Origin: Paramecium pentaurelia
Lineage: Eukaryota > Ciliophora > Oligohymenophorea > Peniculida > Parameciidae
NCBI GenBank assembly: GCA_905183005.1
Contig: CAJJDO010000138.1
Location: 1 to 64,000 of the forward strand
Direction: 5' to 3'
DNA length: 64,000 nt
Of the stretch, positions 12,101-25,010 are shown one piece after another. The notes under the pieces were generated by a model. It had not been told where the DNA came from. It saw only the letters and a program-made list of their open reading frames with translations, and did not search any database. A program made the translations under genes and the position numbers. Numbering within the stretch: the stretch's first letter is position 1; every line of letters starts with the position of its first letter.

Positions 12101-15100
12101 TTAATGCCCATAAAATTGTTTGACTTGTGATTCATCTACAGTTTTACCTTGTCCTGATTTATGTGGAGATGGTATAATCACAGGTAATGAAGAATGTGAG
12201 GATGGTAATTCTATTGAATATGATGGATGTTATAATTGTAAATATCAATGTTAACCTGCATGCACAAAATGTATCAAAGGATTATGTTATGAATGTGCAA
12301 CAAGTGGATGGTAAATAGATCCTACTTAGACTCCTTGGGTTTGCAAAGAAAAATGTGGAGATGGTGTAATAGTTGGTTCTGAATAATGTGAAGATGGAAA
12401 TACTATTGACACAGATGGATGCAAGGATTGTCGATATTTTTGTAGACTAGGTTGTTAATCTTGTGATTACAATACAAATACTTGCTTGAGTTGTAACACT
12501 GGATTTAGACCAGTGTCATATTATTGCAAAAATATATGTGGAGATGGGCTCATTGTGACAGATCCAACTGGATTTCATTCTGAATAATGTGATGATAAGA
12601 ATACTATTTCTACTGATGGATGCAATGGTATTTGTTAATATTAATGTCAATCATCCACTATTTGTTTAACTTGCCTTAATGAAAGATGCGAGAGTTGTGC
12701 CACAGGATATATACTTTCATTAGACAAAGTTTGTCTTCCTATTTGTGGAGATTCAATCAAAGTTTCATAGGAAATTTGTGAAGATGGATTAATTCTGCCC
12801 TACTAAGGTTGCTAAAATTGTAAACCTAAATGTTAACCTTCATGTTTAAACTGTGGTATATCAGGTTAGGGATGCACAACTTGTAAAACAGGCTATAATA
12901 GAATAAATAATGTATGTTATTCTATCTGTGGTGATAAGTTAATAACAGAGGATGAAGAATGCGATGATGGTAATCTAATTTATGATGATGGGTGTCATTA
13001 ATGTAAATTTAATTGCCAAGCCTCTTGTTTAATCTGCATAAAAGGAGTTTGTTTAGATTGTATTGATGGTTATTAATTAATACAATCAAAGTGCTATTCG
13101 ATTTGTGGAGATGGAATTTAAACATTCAATGAATAATGTGATTTCTTTGGAGAAGTAGATTAAAATGATGGATGCAAGAATTGTCTATTCTAAAATGATG
13201 AAAATTGTTAAGTTTTCAATTTTGGTCTCTGTTAGCTTTGTAAAGACGGTTATGAAATATCTCCCAATTTATAATAACAATGTGTTAAATAATTAGATTT
13301 ACCTTATGGAATTATTGATCATTGTTTATTTCCACTTAGCGATACTTGTGTAAAATGCGACCTAAATGCAGACTATGATATTTTTGAAGGAAAATGCAAA
13401 GCTAATTAGATAAAATTAACTTAATGTGAATTTTATATGAAAATATCTCCAAATCTTTATTGTAATCAATGTTTTCCTTTTTGCATTCAATGTTATAATG
13501 AATTTTGTGTAAAATGTTAAGAGGGATATTATCTAAATTAAAGAAATTAGTGTGTTTCTCAATGTGGAGATGGAATACTTGCTTATGATGAGTAATGTGA
13601 ATTTAATGATAAGGATTGCTTTAGTTGTTAGATTATAAAACCTCAATATTGTAAATATTTTCATGAAACTTGTTTACTTTGTTAATATGGCTATTATTTA
13701 GAACTTGTGAACAATTCTTGTTACTCTATTTGTGGTGATAATCTAGTTGCTTCGAATGAAGAATGTGAGGATGGTAATGAATTTAAATATGATGGATGTT
13801 ATAATTGTAAATATCAATGCCAATAAGAATGTTCAGATTGTCAATTGGGTAAGTGTGTTGAATGTATGGATACTTTTGTTTTGAATTAATCTATTAATAA
13901 GTGTGAAGATTTGAAATTATGTGGAGATTAATTAGGACTATATTATGATAGTTATACAAATGATTGTATTCCTAGATGTGGAGATGGGATATTAGCTGGC
14001 AAAGAAGAATGTGAAGATAGTAATAGTTTTCCTTATGATGGTTGCTATGAATGCAATTATCAATGTGATTAGAATTGCACTAATTGCTAAAAAGGGATTT
14101 GTTTTGAGTGTATATTAGGATTGTATTTAAATCAACAAAAATGTGTGTCTAAATGTGGAGATGGAATCAAGAATGGAGAAGAATTATGTGATGATCAAAA
14201 TGATATACCTAGAGATGGATGTACTTAATGTAAAGTTGATCCAAATTATAAATGTTAAGAAGATAATAATAATTTAAGTTTTTGTTATAAATGTTAGGAT
14301 CATTGTATTGAATGTATTTACAAAGATTCAACAATTACTGAATGTTTGAAATGTGATAGTGGATATTTTCTGAAAGATAATACATGTAATAAATGTTCAG
14401 ATAAATGTAAAGAATGTGAAAATACTCCTAATAATTGTAAATTATGCACAACTCAAGATTGTTCAGTATGTGATAATATATCTGGTTTATATTTAGATAA
14501 ATAATTATAATCATGTATTACTAAATGTGGAGATAATATTATTGCAGGAATTGAATAATGCGATGATGGTAATAATATAGATAAGGATGGGTGTAATTCA
14601 AAATGCAATATTGAAAAAGATTTTATTTGTAAATAAGGTGTTTGCTATGAACCACCAAAAAAAACAATTGATTTTTCTTATAAGAATTCTACTACTACAA
14701 GTGATATTGATTTGTTATTTGATGAATTAGAATTAGAAGGTATATGTGATAAATTAAAAATCAATATAGATGAATTTTAATAAAATGAATTTAATTATAC
14801 AGTTTTCAAAAAATCAGAGATTTAAGAAAATATGCCTGGATGTGAGATCAGGTTTAATTTTTTCAAAACTATTTTAGAATCTAATCTTATTCATTTACTT
14901 GTTCCTTTAATTAAAGATTCTAATAGAATTAGAATTCTAGATGAAGATGTTAGAGAAATTGTGATAATTCCTAGAAAATAAGTCTATTATAATTAATAAT
15001 AATAAGCCTAAGCAAAAAGTATAGTTTCAGCTTCAAGTACATTTACATTTTTACTTTAATTGATTGGACCTTTAACTATACTTTTAGGGGGATTTAATTT

Positions 15101-16289
15101 TTTTTGGACTATTTTAGATATTTTGACATGGATCAATAATTTCTATTTCCTAAATGTAGATTATCCCTTAAATGTCAAGATGTTTTTTAATTAATTAGAA
15201 TGGGGTGATATAATAAGTATACCAGATGTAGTATCATTAAATTAACCAGATGATGCATATTATTTTGAAGCTCCTCCTAAATTTACAGAGAAAGATGTTA
15301 ATCCTTTATTTTTTAATAATGTTCAATTATTTTTTGCTTTGATATTTCTTGTGTTTTTGATGTATTTTTTATCAAGATCCTATGTTAATTTGATTAATTA
15401 AAAATATTATAACAAAAAAACTAAAAGAATTCATTAAATAGAAATTTTCTCAATTAATTAGATATAATAATAATAATTCCAAACTGATCCAAATATAAGA
15501 GCATAAGAGTAGATTATTTAAAAAATCATTGAACATAATATAAAACCTCCTCATATTTTATCATTAATTTATTAAGAGGCAATATGGTTTAATTCAAATT
15601 TTAGGGCTAAATTAATTTAAGTTATTGGTTTAGTTTTCTTAGATATTTGTTTAGCAAGTATACTATAATTAAAATATTCAAAGAATTCAGAATTTGTAAT
15701 CATTGTCATTAACATTATATCAGCATATTTAGGAATACTATTTATAGTTTTAGTTTTTAAATTATATAAATTTGTTTGTTCTCAACATCCAATACTTTAT
15801 GAAAATAAATAATTTTCAGAAAATTATTCCTCATTATATGAAGGAATAAACACTAACAACCTTTTAGCTAAAAATTATTGTATTGTAAACTTAATTCGTA
15901 AAGCATTGTTTATCTTCTTTACAGTTTATTTTTATGAATTACCATTGCTATAAACCTCCTTTTGTTGTTTATCATGTTTTTCAAATTTAGCTTTAATTCT
16001 TTATCAAAACCCTTTTGAAAATAAAAAGATATTAATCTAAGTTGCAGTTCCTGACTTATGCATATTCATAATCATTTTCTTTACTGTTATATTAGCTATT
16101 CATGATGTTAGTTAATTATTAACTTTTGAAGAAAAGTACATGATTGGCTGGATTATTCTATTTTTCATAGGGTTCTCTATATTTGTACAATTAGTCTTTT
16201 TGTTCAAGTAATTTTACTAGGATATGAAAGAAAGATATTAATCCATAAAAGAATATATTAAGAAAAAAAAAGAACAAAGTCAAGGTTGA
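9188..16289 (+). CDS. Giant Cys-rich receptor-like protein, MCR repeats and ~7 membrane spans
   Basis: Four introns (9927-9949, 10413-10441, 10654-10675, 11858-11880) give 2334 residues. It begins with a signal peptide (MILYSQFILCCFVFYLNA). The large outer part starts with Ser/Thr-rich non-repeat segments. Furin-like Cys clusters of the 'CLTCxxGYY' type follow. Then come about a dozen copies of the Myxococcus Cys-rich repeat (DUF4215 type), for example 'CGDGVIVGSEQCEDGNTIDT' with a trailing DGC. After about 14700 the sequence turns Cys-poor and then strongly hydrophobic, with about seven spans between 15040 and 16210, ending in a Lys-rich cytoplasmic tail. This architecture fits the large ciliate surface proteins often annotated as IGF-binding or TNFR-like Cys-rich. 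A sensing or adhesion role is inference only. The single continuous frame after splicing is well supported. Confidence 0.93.
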
Positions 16290-16917
16290 TTGTTTAAATA
16301 TTATTTAAAATTATTTAAATTTATTAATTTATTCTATAATAAACATAAAATTAACATCTAAATTAAAATCATCAACTAACATTAACTTTTTTATTCTTAT
16401 AAGGAATGAAAATTGAGGAATAAAATTCTTTAATAAAGATAATTTATCATATTAAAATTAAAAATTATCTAGTCAATATGGATGTAAATTTCAAGAAGGT
16501 AGCAATGAAATTCTCTCTTTTCCAACTATGATATAATAATGTCTTTTGTAATTTATTCATCATAAAATAATTCTGTCGAAAAAACTCTAGATATATTTCT
16601 TGAAAAAATTTGAAGAAATTTAATTTAACCTCCCTTAATCTTATATATTCACATTAATATGTTTTATTTCTTCTTAAGAATTTTTAGATTTATAAGATTT
16701 GATTTATAAAATGAATTATTATATTTTAATAGAAAAAGCAATATAAATTTATATTTAAATGTAAAAAATAATCAAAAATTAATATAAATAAAAATCTATA
16801 GAAATTCTATTATCTATAAAATTAATTATCTTTATATGGAATATCTATATAGAATAAATTGACCTGTTTTATGAAAGAATTTAAATTATTGAATCATATA
16901 CTAAATTAATTAATAAA
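16290..16917. other. Intergenic, AT-rich, no gene seen
   Basis: About 630 bp between two plus-strand genes. No exon chain on either strand. It presumably holds the 3' end of the Cys-rich gene's transcript and the promoter of the WD40 gene, but I see no recognisable motif. Confidence 0.5.
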
Positions 16918-18528
16918 ATGCAACAAAGCACAAATCAGATGATATGTTGTTCAGAGCATGAAATGGAAGCGTAGTTGGTTATTTTGGATCAGGAAATGAC
17001 ATAAAAATAGAGATTATTATGTACAGAATGTATCAGCAAAATGGAAGGCAACTATAGATTTTTAGGATTTTAAAAAATAAAGTAAATTATAGAAGAGAAT
17101 CAAAATTTAAAGAATCAAGTAATCGATAATGTCATAAATTAAAGACGAGATATCATTTAAAAATTTCAAATTTAAATTGATTCGTATAGATCTATTTAAA
17201 TTTAAAAATTTGATAACATAATCTCCTAAACCAACTTCTGGATATAAAATCTAAATGAAATAAAACAAAAATATTAATCATCCAATTTTTGTAAGGAATT
17301 TGAGATATTATTATAAAATAATATGTAATTTAGTTAGATTGATGAATAATAAATCTATAAAGATTTATAATAGGAACTAACATCTCTGATTTCAAATTAT
17401 TAACCAAAATTAGCACATGAACTTAATGAACTTATGGAAACTTCAAAATTATTTTAAGCAACTTATAGTATTTTTGAATGCTTCGAAAATGAGGAAATAT
17501 CAGCTTTTCAATTAGATTAAATAACTCCTAAAGTAGAAATTAAATACATGAATAAGTTTGAGAAACAAGATGAATGGTGTTATGCAATTTAATTTGATAA
17601 AAAAGGATAAAGAATGATATCAACTTCTAACAAAGATATAAAACTTTGGAGCTTTAATTAAGGCAAAATTTAATTAATCTAATAATTGAAGGGTCATTTA
17701 AATAATGTAACATGTTTATTATTCACTCCTTAATCAAATTGCATAATTTCAGGATCTTATGATCACACTTTAAGGTGTTGGAATATAAATGAACAAAATT
17801 AATTAATATCCTAATCTACATTCAAAGAGCATAGTGGTAAAATTCATTGTATGATATTAAATTAATTGGGAGATTAGCTTATATCTTCAAGCAAAGATAA
17901 ATCTATTAAAATATGGAAATTTGATTAAAGTGTAAATGGATTACAATTATAATAATCATTATCTAAACACTAAAATGAGGTGTACTCTGTAAGTTTAAAT
18001 TAATCAGAAACTCTACTAGCCTCTTGTGGTAGGGATTAATAAATAATTATTTGGAAAAAAGATTAATTTAATAAATGGTAATTTAATTAGATTGTTACTC
18101 AATCAATTTAAGATTTTGGTAAAAAACTTCTTTTTTTAAATGATGACTAATTAATATGGGTTTCATCTAATAATAATTTAGAAAAAAACTCCATTTGGTT
18201 CTATGAATCTAAAGAAGGAGTTTTGATGGAAAATAAAGAAAAGGCAATTCATCTAGATGGTGATCCAAATCTTGACTATATTTCATTTCCAATTCAATAT
18301 AATAAGGAGAAGAATTTGCTTATTGTTAGACATAAATAAATTATTTATTTATTAAGATAATCTTTGAAAGGAAAGTTTGTAATCTTTGCCAAATTGCCTT
18401 GTTAGGATGAAAATAGTTATGGGGCTTTATCAAATGATGGAAGATATTTGGTTTTTTGGGATTGCTTATATTAAAATAAAAATAAAAGTAATGGAAAATA
18501 TTTAGTTTATGAATTAAGCTATAAATGA
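16918..18528 (+). CDS. WD40-repeat protein with N-terminal Cys/His motif
   Basis: An intronless frame of 536 residues. The N-terminus carries a compact Cys/His pattern ('CCSEHEME', then 'LLCTECISK') like the small zinc-binding heads on many Paramecium WD proteins. A Gln/Lys-rich, probably coiled region follows to about residue 200. Then come WD40 blades, with Trp-containing ends 'SNKDIKLWSF', 'SYDHTLRCWNI', 'SSKDKSIKIWKF' and 'GRDQQIIIWKK', and further weaker blades near the C-terminus ('VFWDCLYQ'). A scaffold function is the general expectation for WD40 propellers; the partner is unknown. TGA stop at 18526-18528. Confidence 0.9.
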
Positions 18529-19196
18529 TTTGATTCCTTGAATTAATTAAATATTCATAAAAAATTAAAACAAATTATAAATATATTTTATTTATTTTTT
18601 AATTTTGATTATTTTCATACGTAAGTTTATATAATTCATAAACTCATTGTATGATTATATTCAATTATATTTATTTAATCAGCTTTAGATTTTTTAAATT
18701 TTTATTAATTTTTGAAATATCTAAGATTATTATCAATATATTGAAATTAGAGTATAATTAAATTCTATCACCTTTTAAAGGTAAAGATTTGGTGATAAAC
18801 AATTAAATACTTTAAAAGATAAATGATTAACAGATAAAATCCATTCACAAATTTATTTATATTTATAGTATCTCATATTAGATCGTAAAATATCAACTGT
18901 ATTCTAATATAATAAATGAAGCCTTTTTGATATATAATTTTTATTAAAAAAATATATATATTAGTTATATTAACCTAATTCTTATTCTAAAAGTTTTGTA
19001 ACATATCTTTATAAGACCTGTGATTCAATTTCTTTGAAAGTGAATATTTTAATGCTAGAAATGAAGAAAATTTAATTAAGCTTTTTTAATGATAAATGAA
19101 TCCAAATTAGAATGTCGTAAAGGATTTCACTTGTAAAATCTAAATAATATTTAAATTGATAATAATTAGATAAATAATAGATTACTATATTAATAT
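18529..19196. other. Intergenic, AT-rich, no gene seen
   Basis: About 670 bp of AT-rich sequence downstream of the WD40 gene. Short open frames occur but none carries a convincing exon chain. Nothing else recognised. Confidence 0.45.
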
Positions 19197-19577
19197 ATGA
19201 TCAATAACAATTTTGTAGAAAACAGAGGAAGTTTGATGAATTATCTAGCTGCTTTTTAATTACATCCAAGAGATGTACAAATAACTTTAGAAGGAAACTA
19301 AAATCTGTGAGAAGTTATGCTATAACAAAATAGAAAGAAAAAATCAAATTCTTCTAAAGGATTTTAAGAGATCATACATAGTTGTGTATTATTCTTATTC
19401 AATGGATTACTAGGAATAAGCAATATATTACAATCTTTATTGGCTGAGAATTCAAGGATTATTATGAATCTCAAGAAGTCAAAATAGTTAAAATAAAAAT
19501 TGTAAATATATATCAAATAGAAATAACAATTAATAGATTAATTAAAGCATATTAAAATTATGAAGAGATTAGAATGA
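19197..19577 (+). CDS. Possible small gene or gene remnant
   Basis: A plus-strand frame starting MINNNFVENRGSLMNY is open to a TGA at 19575-19577 except for one in-frame TGA at 19308-19310. That TGA would be removed by a 27-nt candidate intron, 19307-19333, with a GTG donor and TAG acceptor. The translation on both sides of it is protein-like ('LHPRDVQITLEGNQ', 'IIHSCVLFLFNGLLGISNI'). Another frame is also fairly open here, so this may be a degraded gene. Family unknown. Confidence 0.3.
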
Positions 19578-19650
19578 TTAATTCTTCTATATTGTATTTT
19601 TTGTTTGGATGATATAAACTATATTATTATAGAGTAAATAAATTATAAAA

Positions 19651-20049
19651 ATGAATGAGTTTGACAATATTTCTATTAAAGTTCCTCTAGAATTATTATT
19701 AACATTATTAAATTGTATTCTGATATCCATATTTAGAGTTAAAAGTAAAACTAAAGAATCAGCATAATTTTAGGAATGTACATTTTAGAAAATTATTTAA
19801 ATAGAGAGTGAGACCATGTCTAATAATTCTCATTTATAAATAAATAGTTTAATGTGTAAGAAGTATAAGAGTAGTTTGATATTGAATTTCTTTAAGTTTG
19901 TTAACATATAGAATAATCAAATTATTTATTAAATAGTTATTTATATTAATTAAATGTTTATGTAATCGTTTATGAATAAATTACATCATAGATTGAAATC
20001 AATACTATAATTTAAAATTATTTAAATTTTTTAAATAATTGTGACGTGA
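19651..20049 (+). CDS. Short open frame, doubtful gene
   Basis: Open from an ATG at 19651 to TGA at 20047-20049, 132 residues, starting MNEFDNISIKVPLELLL and containing a hydrophobic segment near residues 12-25. With only one stop codon and high AT, frames of this length can arise by chance, and no domain is recognisable. It ends about 70 bp before the cathepsin gene, which leaves little room for a promoter. Reported with low confidence. Confidence 0.25.
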
Positions 20050-20120
20050 TTGCAATTATATATTGATCTCATTATTTGATTGATAAGCTCATTTATCTTA
20101 ATGAATTGATATCAATATTA

Positions 20121-21167
20121 ATGTAAAAAGGTTTATTAACAATATTAGCCTTAGCATTGCTAGCTGGTACAACCTTATTGAATAATTCTTAAAGTATAGA
20201 ATCAACATCCTTTTTGGAGGACAAATTAATGAAAGAATACTAAATGTGGTAATAGGAACATGGAAAAAGATACTCTACATTTGAAAATACACACAGATTT
20301 GGAATATTTAAACAAAATTATGCTTATGTTTAAGAACATTAAAAAAGATTTGAAGCTGGATTAGAAACTTATGAACTTGGTATGAACATTTTTGCTGATA
20401 TCTCTGTTGAAGAGTTTGAAGCAAAATACTTAAACTTCAGAGCATCTAATAAATATTAATCTGATTAAATCTTTAGAGGAGAAGGTAGATAAATTCCAGA
20501 TAGTGTTGACTTAAGAAATGATGGTCTTGTAGGTCCAGTTTAAAATTAAGGAAGTTGTGGATCATGTTGGGCATTTTCTGCTGTAGGTGCTTTGGAAACT
20601 GCTTTGAGATAGAGTGGAGCAACAACTGTGGAATTATCTGAATAAGAACTTGTTGATTGTGTAAAAGGAGGAGAATATGAAAGTGACGGTTGTAATGGAG
20701 GTTTTATGTTTGAAAGTTTTGATTATGCCTCAAAGTATGGAATTGCTATCAAATCAGAATACACTTATGTTGCTGTAGCTTAAGAGTGCTAATCTAAAAA
20801 GACTAAAACTAGATATTAATTCAATGGTTTTGTTGAAGTTGAATCACTCAATTCCTAAGCTTATCTTGAAGCTGCATCTCAACATGCTCTTTCTGTTGGT
20901 GTTAATGCAAGAGGAATTAATTTCTAATTATATAGAAAGGGTATCTTTTCATCAGTATGTGATGGAAAAGTTGAATCACTTAATCATGCAATTGTTAATG
21001 TTGGATATGCATCAGATTATTATTTACTTAAAAATTCATGGGGACTATCTTGGGGAGAAGCTGGATTTATTAGATTTGCCAGAATAGCAGATAAAGTTGG
21101 ACAATGTGGTGTTCATTAGGATGTAACCTATCCAATCTATAAAAAGAATTCAGCTGTTATTTAATGA
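20121..21167 (+). CDS. Cathepsin L-like papain-family cysteine protease
   Basis: An intronless frame of 348 residues, a full-length secreted/lysosomal papain-family preproenzyme (C1A). Residues 1-15 are a signal peptide (MQKGLLTILALALLAG). The I29 inhibitor prodomain spans about 38-105 (EYQMWQQEHGKRYSTFEN, then GMNIFADISVEEF). Mature enzyme starts near residue 125 (IPDSVDLR). Active-site elements are all present: oxyanion Gln143 and Cys149 in QGSCGSCWAF, His289 in LNHAIVNVGY, Asn305 in LLKNSWG. The 'GCNGG' motif is at 190-194. It should hydrolyse proteins in acidic vacuoles after prodomain removal. Upstream and downstream are AT-rich gaps. Confidence 0.96.
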
Positions 21168-21473
21168 TATTATTAAATTAAGTTTATTAGATTCAGCATT
21201 TTTTTATATATTTTATTATTATTCAAGTAACTATGATTAAATTAAATATTAGAATAATATTTTATATTTTGATATAATTAAATCGTAAAATTGTATTACT
21301 TAAATAAAAATTTATTAGTTATTTTTTCTATGTAAAATTATATTGGAAAGACTCAAAAGCTTCTTTAATTAATTAAATCATCTATTGAACTTACATCCTT
21401 TACAAGAATTAAATACAAAAAAGTTATTTTAGTTATTGTTATTTTGATAATATAATTTATTGTAGATTTTAAT

Positions 21474-21734
21474 ATGTCTGATCTAAAATAATAATAATCT
21501 AAATCAAAAATTTAGACCTCCTTTTTTATTTAACATCATACTAATATTTCAATAATAATTCAATAAGCATAAAGTAGAAATATTTAATAACCTCTATTAA
21601 AACTTCCTTTTTTCAAAATTGATTAACCATAAAAAAATATTAAGAATTATGCATCATTAGTAATTTTACCCTTATCTTTTATCCTATAAGCACTTTATAG
21701 TTTTTGCAATAAAATAAATATTTTTTTGGTCTGA
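21474..21734 (+). CDS. Possible small protein, 86 residues
   Basis: Frame from ATG 21474 to TGA 21732-21734. It starts MSDLKQQQSKSKIQTSF, a Gln/Ser/Lys-rich start typical of Paramecium proteins, and ends with a hydrophobic segment 'ASLVILPLSFILQALYSF'. No known domain. It lies between the protease and the DUF4419 gene in otherwise empty sequence (21168-22247), where I see nothing else. Confidence 0.33.
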
Positions 21735-21790
21735 ATAATAATTTATATTCACTATTGTGCCTTATTAAATATTTATATGAATTTTATTGA

Positions 21791-24531
21791 ACAAGAAATA
21801 AGAAAAAGTCATAAATATGATTAATGTACAATAAAATAGCTTATCATTTGTTCTCTTTGAAATTCAGTTATTTATTTATGTTAGAACACATAAATCAACC
21901 AGAGTTAGTCGCAACCCAAAAAATGATTTACACTTAATGCATATATTTTTGCTGAATGCTTATTTTATTATTCTATAATTACAACTCATCTTTTATGAAA
22001 TCAACTTTCAAATTTTTATAATTAAGTCTTTTTCTGCTAAAAATAATAAATTTTCTTTTTAATTGAATATAATAACACATAATATAGTGTTTTTTATTAG
22101 ATATTAAAGATTTATATAATTAAATTTGATGTATATATCTTCTTTATGTTTATATGAAATAAAAATTATTTAACGATCAGTTTTAATCAGATTTGGATAT
22201 TTATAATGAATTAAGTTAACTTTTTTGAATTATTAATAAACAAAGAAATGGATATGAATATTTAAAAAGAAACTTTCATTAAAAATAATCAAAATGGATC
22301 AGTCCAAATAATAGATGGAGACTTAAATTAAGATTACAATGAATTAATTCAACTAAATCAGATGTAGGAACTAAATGAAAAAATAGTCAAAAAAAATATG
22401 TTATTCAAACATAGTTTTACCGACAACATGAAGTTATACTAAGTGTAGAAAGAGAAATTGATGTTCACTAATCAATTTGTGAATACACTTCACATAGCTT
22501 ACTATCATCATTTCCCATTATGTTTTAGTCCTGATGATATCTAACTGCTCATAACTTAAGGATTTTGTACACACATCAAACTTAATGCAGAGAAATTTAG
22601 AAACAAATTTGTAAACTTCTAAGGATAACAAATATTAAAAATAATAGTTGAAGACCTAGATCGAATAGAAGATTATAAATGGGAAGAATTTCCTAAGAAA
22701 TTTTCTCAAATGATAAAAGATTAAATAGGTTAAAAAAGATATGAGCTATGTGTACAACAGTATTCCACTACTAATGATGTAGCTAAAGTTTGTTATGAAG
22801 TAAGTTTAATGGATACAATGCAAAAATATTTTAAATATGTAGTTGGAGCCGGATGTGGAATTTCTAAAATTAAACTTCAAGGTACATTAGAAGATTGGCA
22901 ATAATTAAGATAAAATGTAGAACCACTTCGAGAATTTGAATTAGATTGGTGGATAAATGAAATTGTGCCAATATTAGATTAATTTATTAATTTATATTAA
23001 GGCAATGTTGATAAAGTTTTTTGGAATAATATTTATAGATTTTAACATCCAGATCCAAAAATATATGATATAAGACCAGGATTTGCAACCGGATGGATTA
23101 CCTACTTTTTCCCTTATAGAGTAAATGAAAATGCAAGTATTAATGATAAAGAACCTTTTGNACAAGAAATAAGAAAAAGTCATAAATATGATTAATGTAC
23201 AATAAAATAGCTTATCATTTGTTCTCTTTGAAATTCAGTTATTTATTTATGTTAGAACACATAAATCAACCAGAGTTAGTCGCAACCCAAAAAATGATTT
23301 ACACTTAATGCATATATTTTTGCTGAATGCTTATTTTATTATTCTATAATTACAACTCATCTTTTATGAAATCAACTTTCAAATTTTTATAATTAAGTCT
23401 TTTTCTGCTAAAAATAATAAATTTTCTTTTTAATTGAATATAATAACACATAATATAGTGTTTTTTATTAGATATTAAAGATTTATATAATTAAATTTGA
23501 TGTATATATCTTCTTTATGTTTATATGAAATAAAAATTATTTAACGATCAGTTTTAATCAGATTTGGATATTTATAATGAATTAAGTTAACTTTTTTGAA
23601 TTATTAATAAACAAAGAAATGGATATGAATATTTAAAAAGAAACTTTCATTAAAAATAATCAAAATGGATCAGTCCAAATAATAGATGGAGACTTAAATT
23701 AAGATTACAATGAATTAATTCAACTAAATCAGATGTAGGAACTAAATGAAAAAATAGTCAAAAAAAATATGTTATTCAAACATAGTTTTACCGACAACAT
23801 GAAGTTATACTAAGTGTAGAAAGAGAAATTGATGTTCACTAATCAATTTGTGAATACACTTCACATAGCTTACTATCATCATTTCCCATTATGTTTTAGT
23901 CCTGATGATATCTAACTGCTCATAACTTAAGGATTTTGTACACACATCAAACTTAATGCAGAGAAATTTAGAAACAAATTTGTAAACTTCTAAGGATAAC
24001 AAATATTAAAAATAATAGTTGAAGACCTAGATCGAATAGAAGATTATAAATGGGAAGAATTTCCTAAGAAATTTTCTCAAATGATAAAAGATTAAATAGG
24101 TTAAAAAAGATATGAGCTATGTGTACAACAGTATTCCACTACTAATGATGTAGCTAAAGTTTGTTATGAAGTAAGTTTAATGGATACAATGCAAAAATAT
24201 TTTAAATATGTAGTTGGAGCCGGATGTGGAATTTCTAAAATTAAACTTCAAGGTACATTAGAAGATTGGCAATAATTAAGATAAAATGTAGAACCACTTC
24301 GAGAATTTGAATTAGATTGGTGGATAAATGAAATTGTGCCAATATTAGATTAATTTATTAATTTATATTAAGGCAATGTTGATAAAGTTTTTTGGAATAA
24401 TATTTATAGATTTTAACATCCAGATCCAAAAATATATGATATAAGACCAGGATTTGCAACCGGATGGATTACCTACTTTTTCCCTTATAGAGTAAATGAA
24501 AATGCAAGTATTAATGATAAAGAACCTTTTG
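21791..24531. repeat. Direct repeat 21791-23160 / 23162-24531 around an N (assembly overlap)
   Basis: The 1370 bp of 21791-23160 recur at 23162-24531 (offset 1371) with one N at 23161 between them. The first copy stops inside the DUF4419 reading frame exactly at the N. Interpreted as unmerged contig ends. Confidence 0.93.
22248..23160 (+). CDS. DUF4419 protein, truncated assembly copy (5' part)
   Basis: Same sequence as the first 304 codons of the complete gene at 23619-25010, cut by the N at 23161. Count it once with the complete gene. Confidence 0.85.
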
Positions 24532-25010
24532 TTAAAAATGAATTTTCTAAAACTTGGGATAAATTTTAACATATTTATCCAGAATAATTCCCTTCAGGAG
24601 TATCTAAGGCACCTGTAACTCTTGAATGGCGCCGTCAAGAAATACCAATTTAATTTTCTTCAGGATATTTTGGGATTACCCTAGTTGATAATGAATTTTT
24701 GAAACCTCAATTAGGATGGGCTATAATGTAACTTAACTAATCTAAAGAAAAATAAACCAAAAATACTTAGAAACAATAATTACTTCCTAAATAAAAAATT
24801 GAAAAGCCTCTTTAAATTTAATAAAAAAGTCAACCAACTAAGCAAATTTAAAAACCAATTCAAGATTAAAAATAACAAATTGTTTAATCTCCTTAAATCA
24901 AATAAAATACTATTAAGCCAGCTCCTAAAGTTCAAAGTACAAAAAGTAATTAAGTAACTGTAAAATCAAATCAACCAAAAGAATAGTAAAATAAAATCAG
25001 CAAAAAATGA
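23619..25010 (+). CDS. DUF4419-domain protein (complete copy)
   Basis: An intronless frame of 463 residues from ATG 23619 to TGA 25008-25010. The middle matches the DUF4419 family: 'NAEKFRNKFVNFQG', 'IEDYKWEEFPKKFSQMI', 'STTNDVAKV' then 'VSLMDTMQKYFKYV', 'CGISKIKLQGTLEDWQQL', 'LDWWINEIVPILDQF' and 'GWITYFFPY'. The last 80 or so residues are Gln/Lys/Pro-rich and probably disordered. The biochemical role of the family is not established. The gene sits between the protease and a metallophosphoesterase gene on the opposite strand. Partial copies flank it because of assembly overlaps. Confidence 0.92.
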
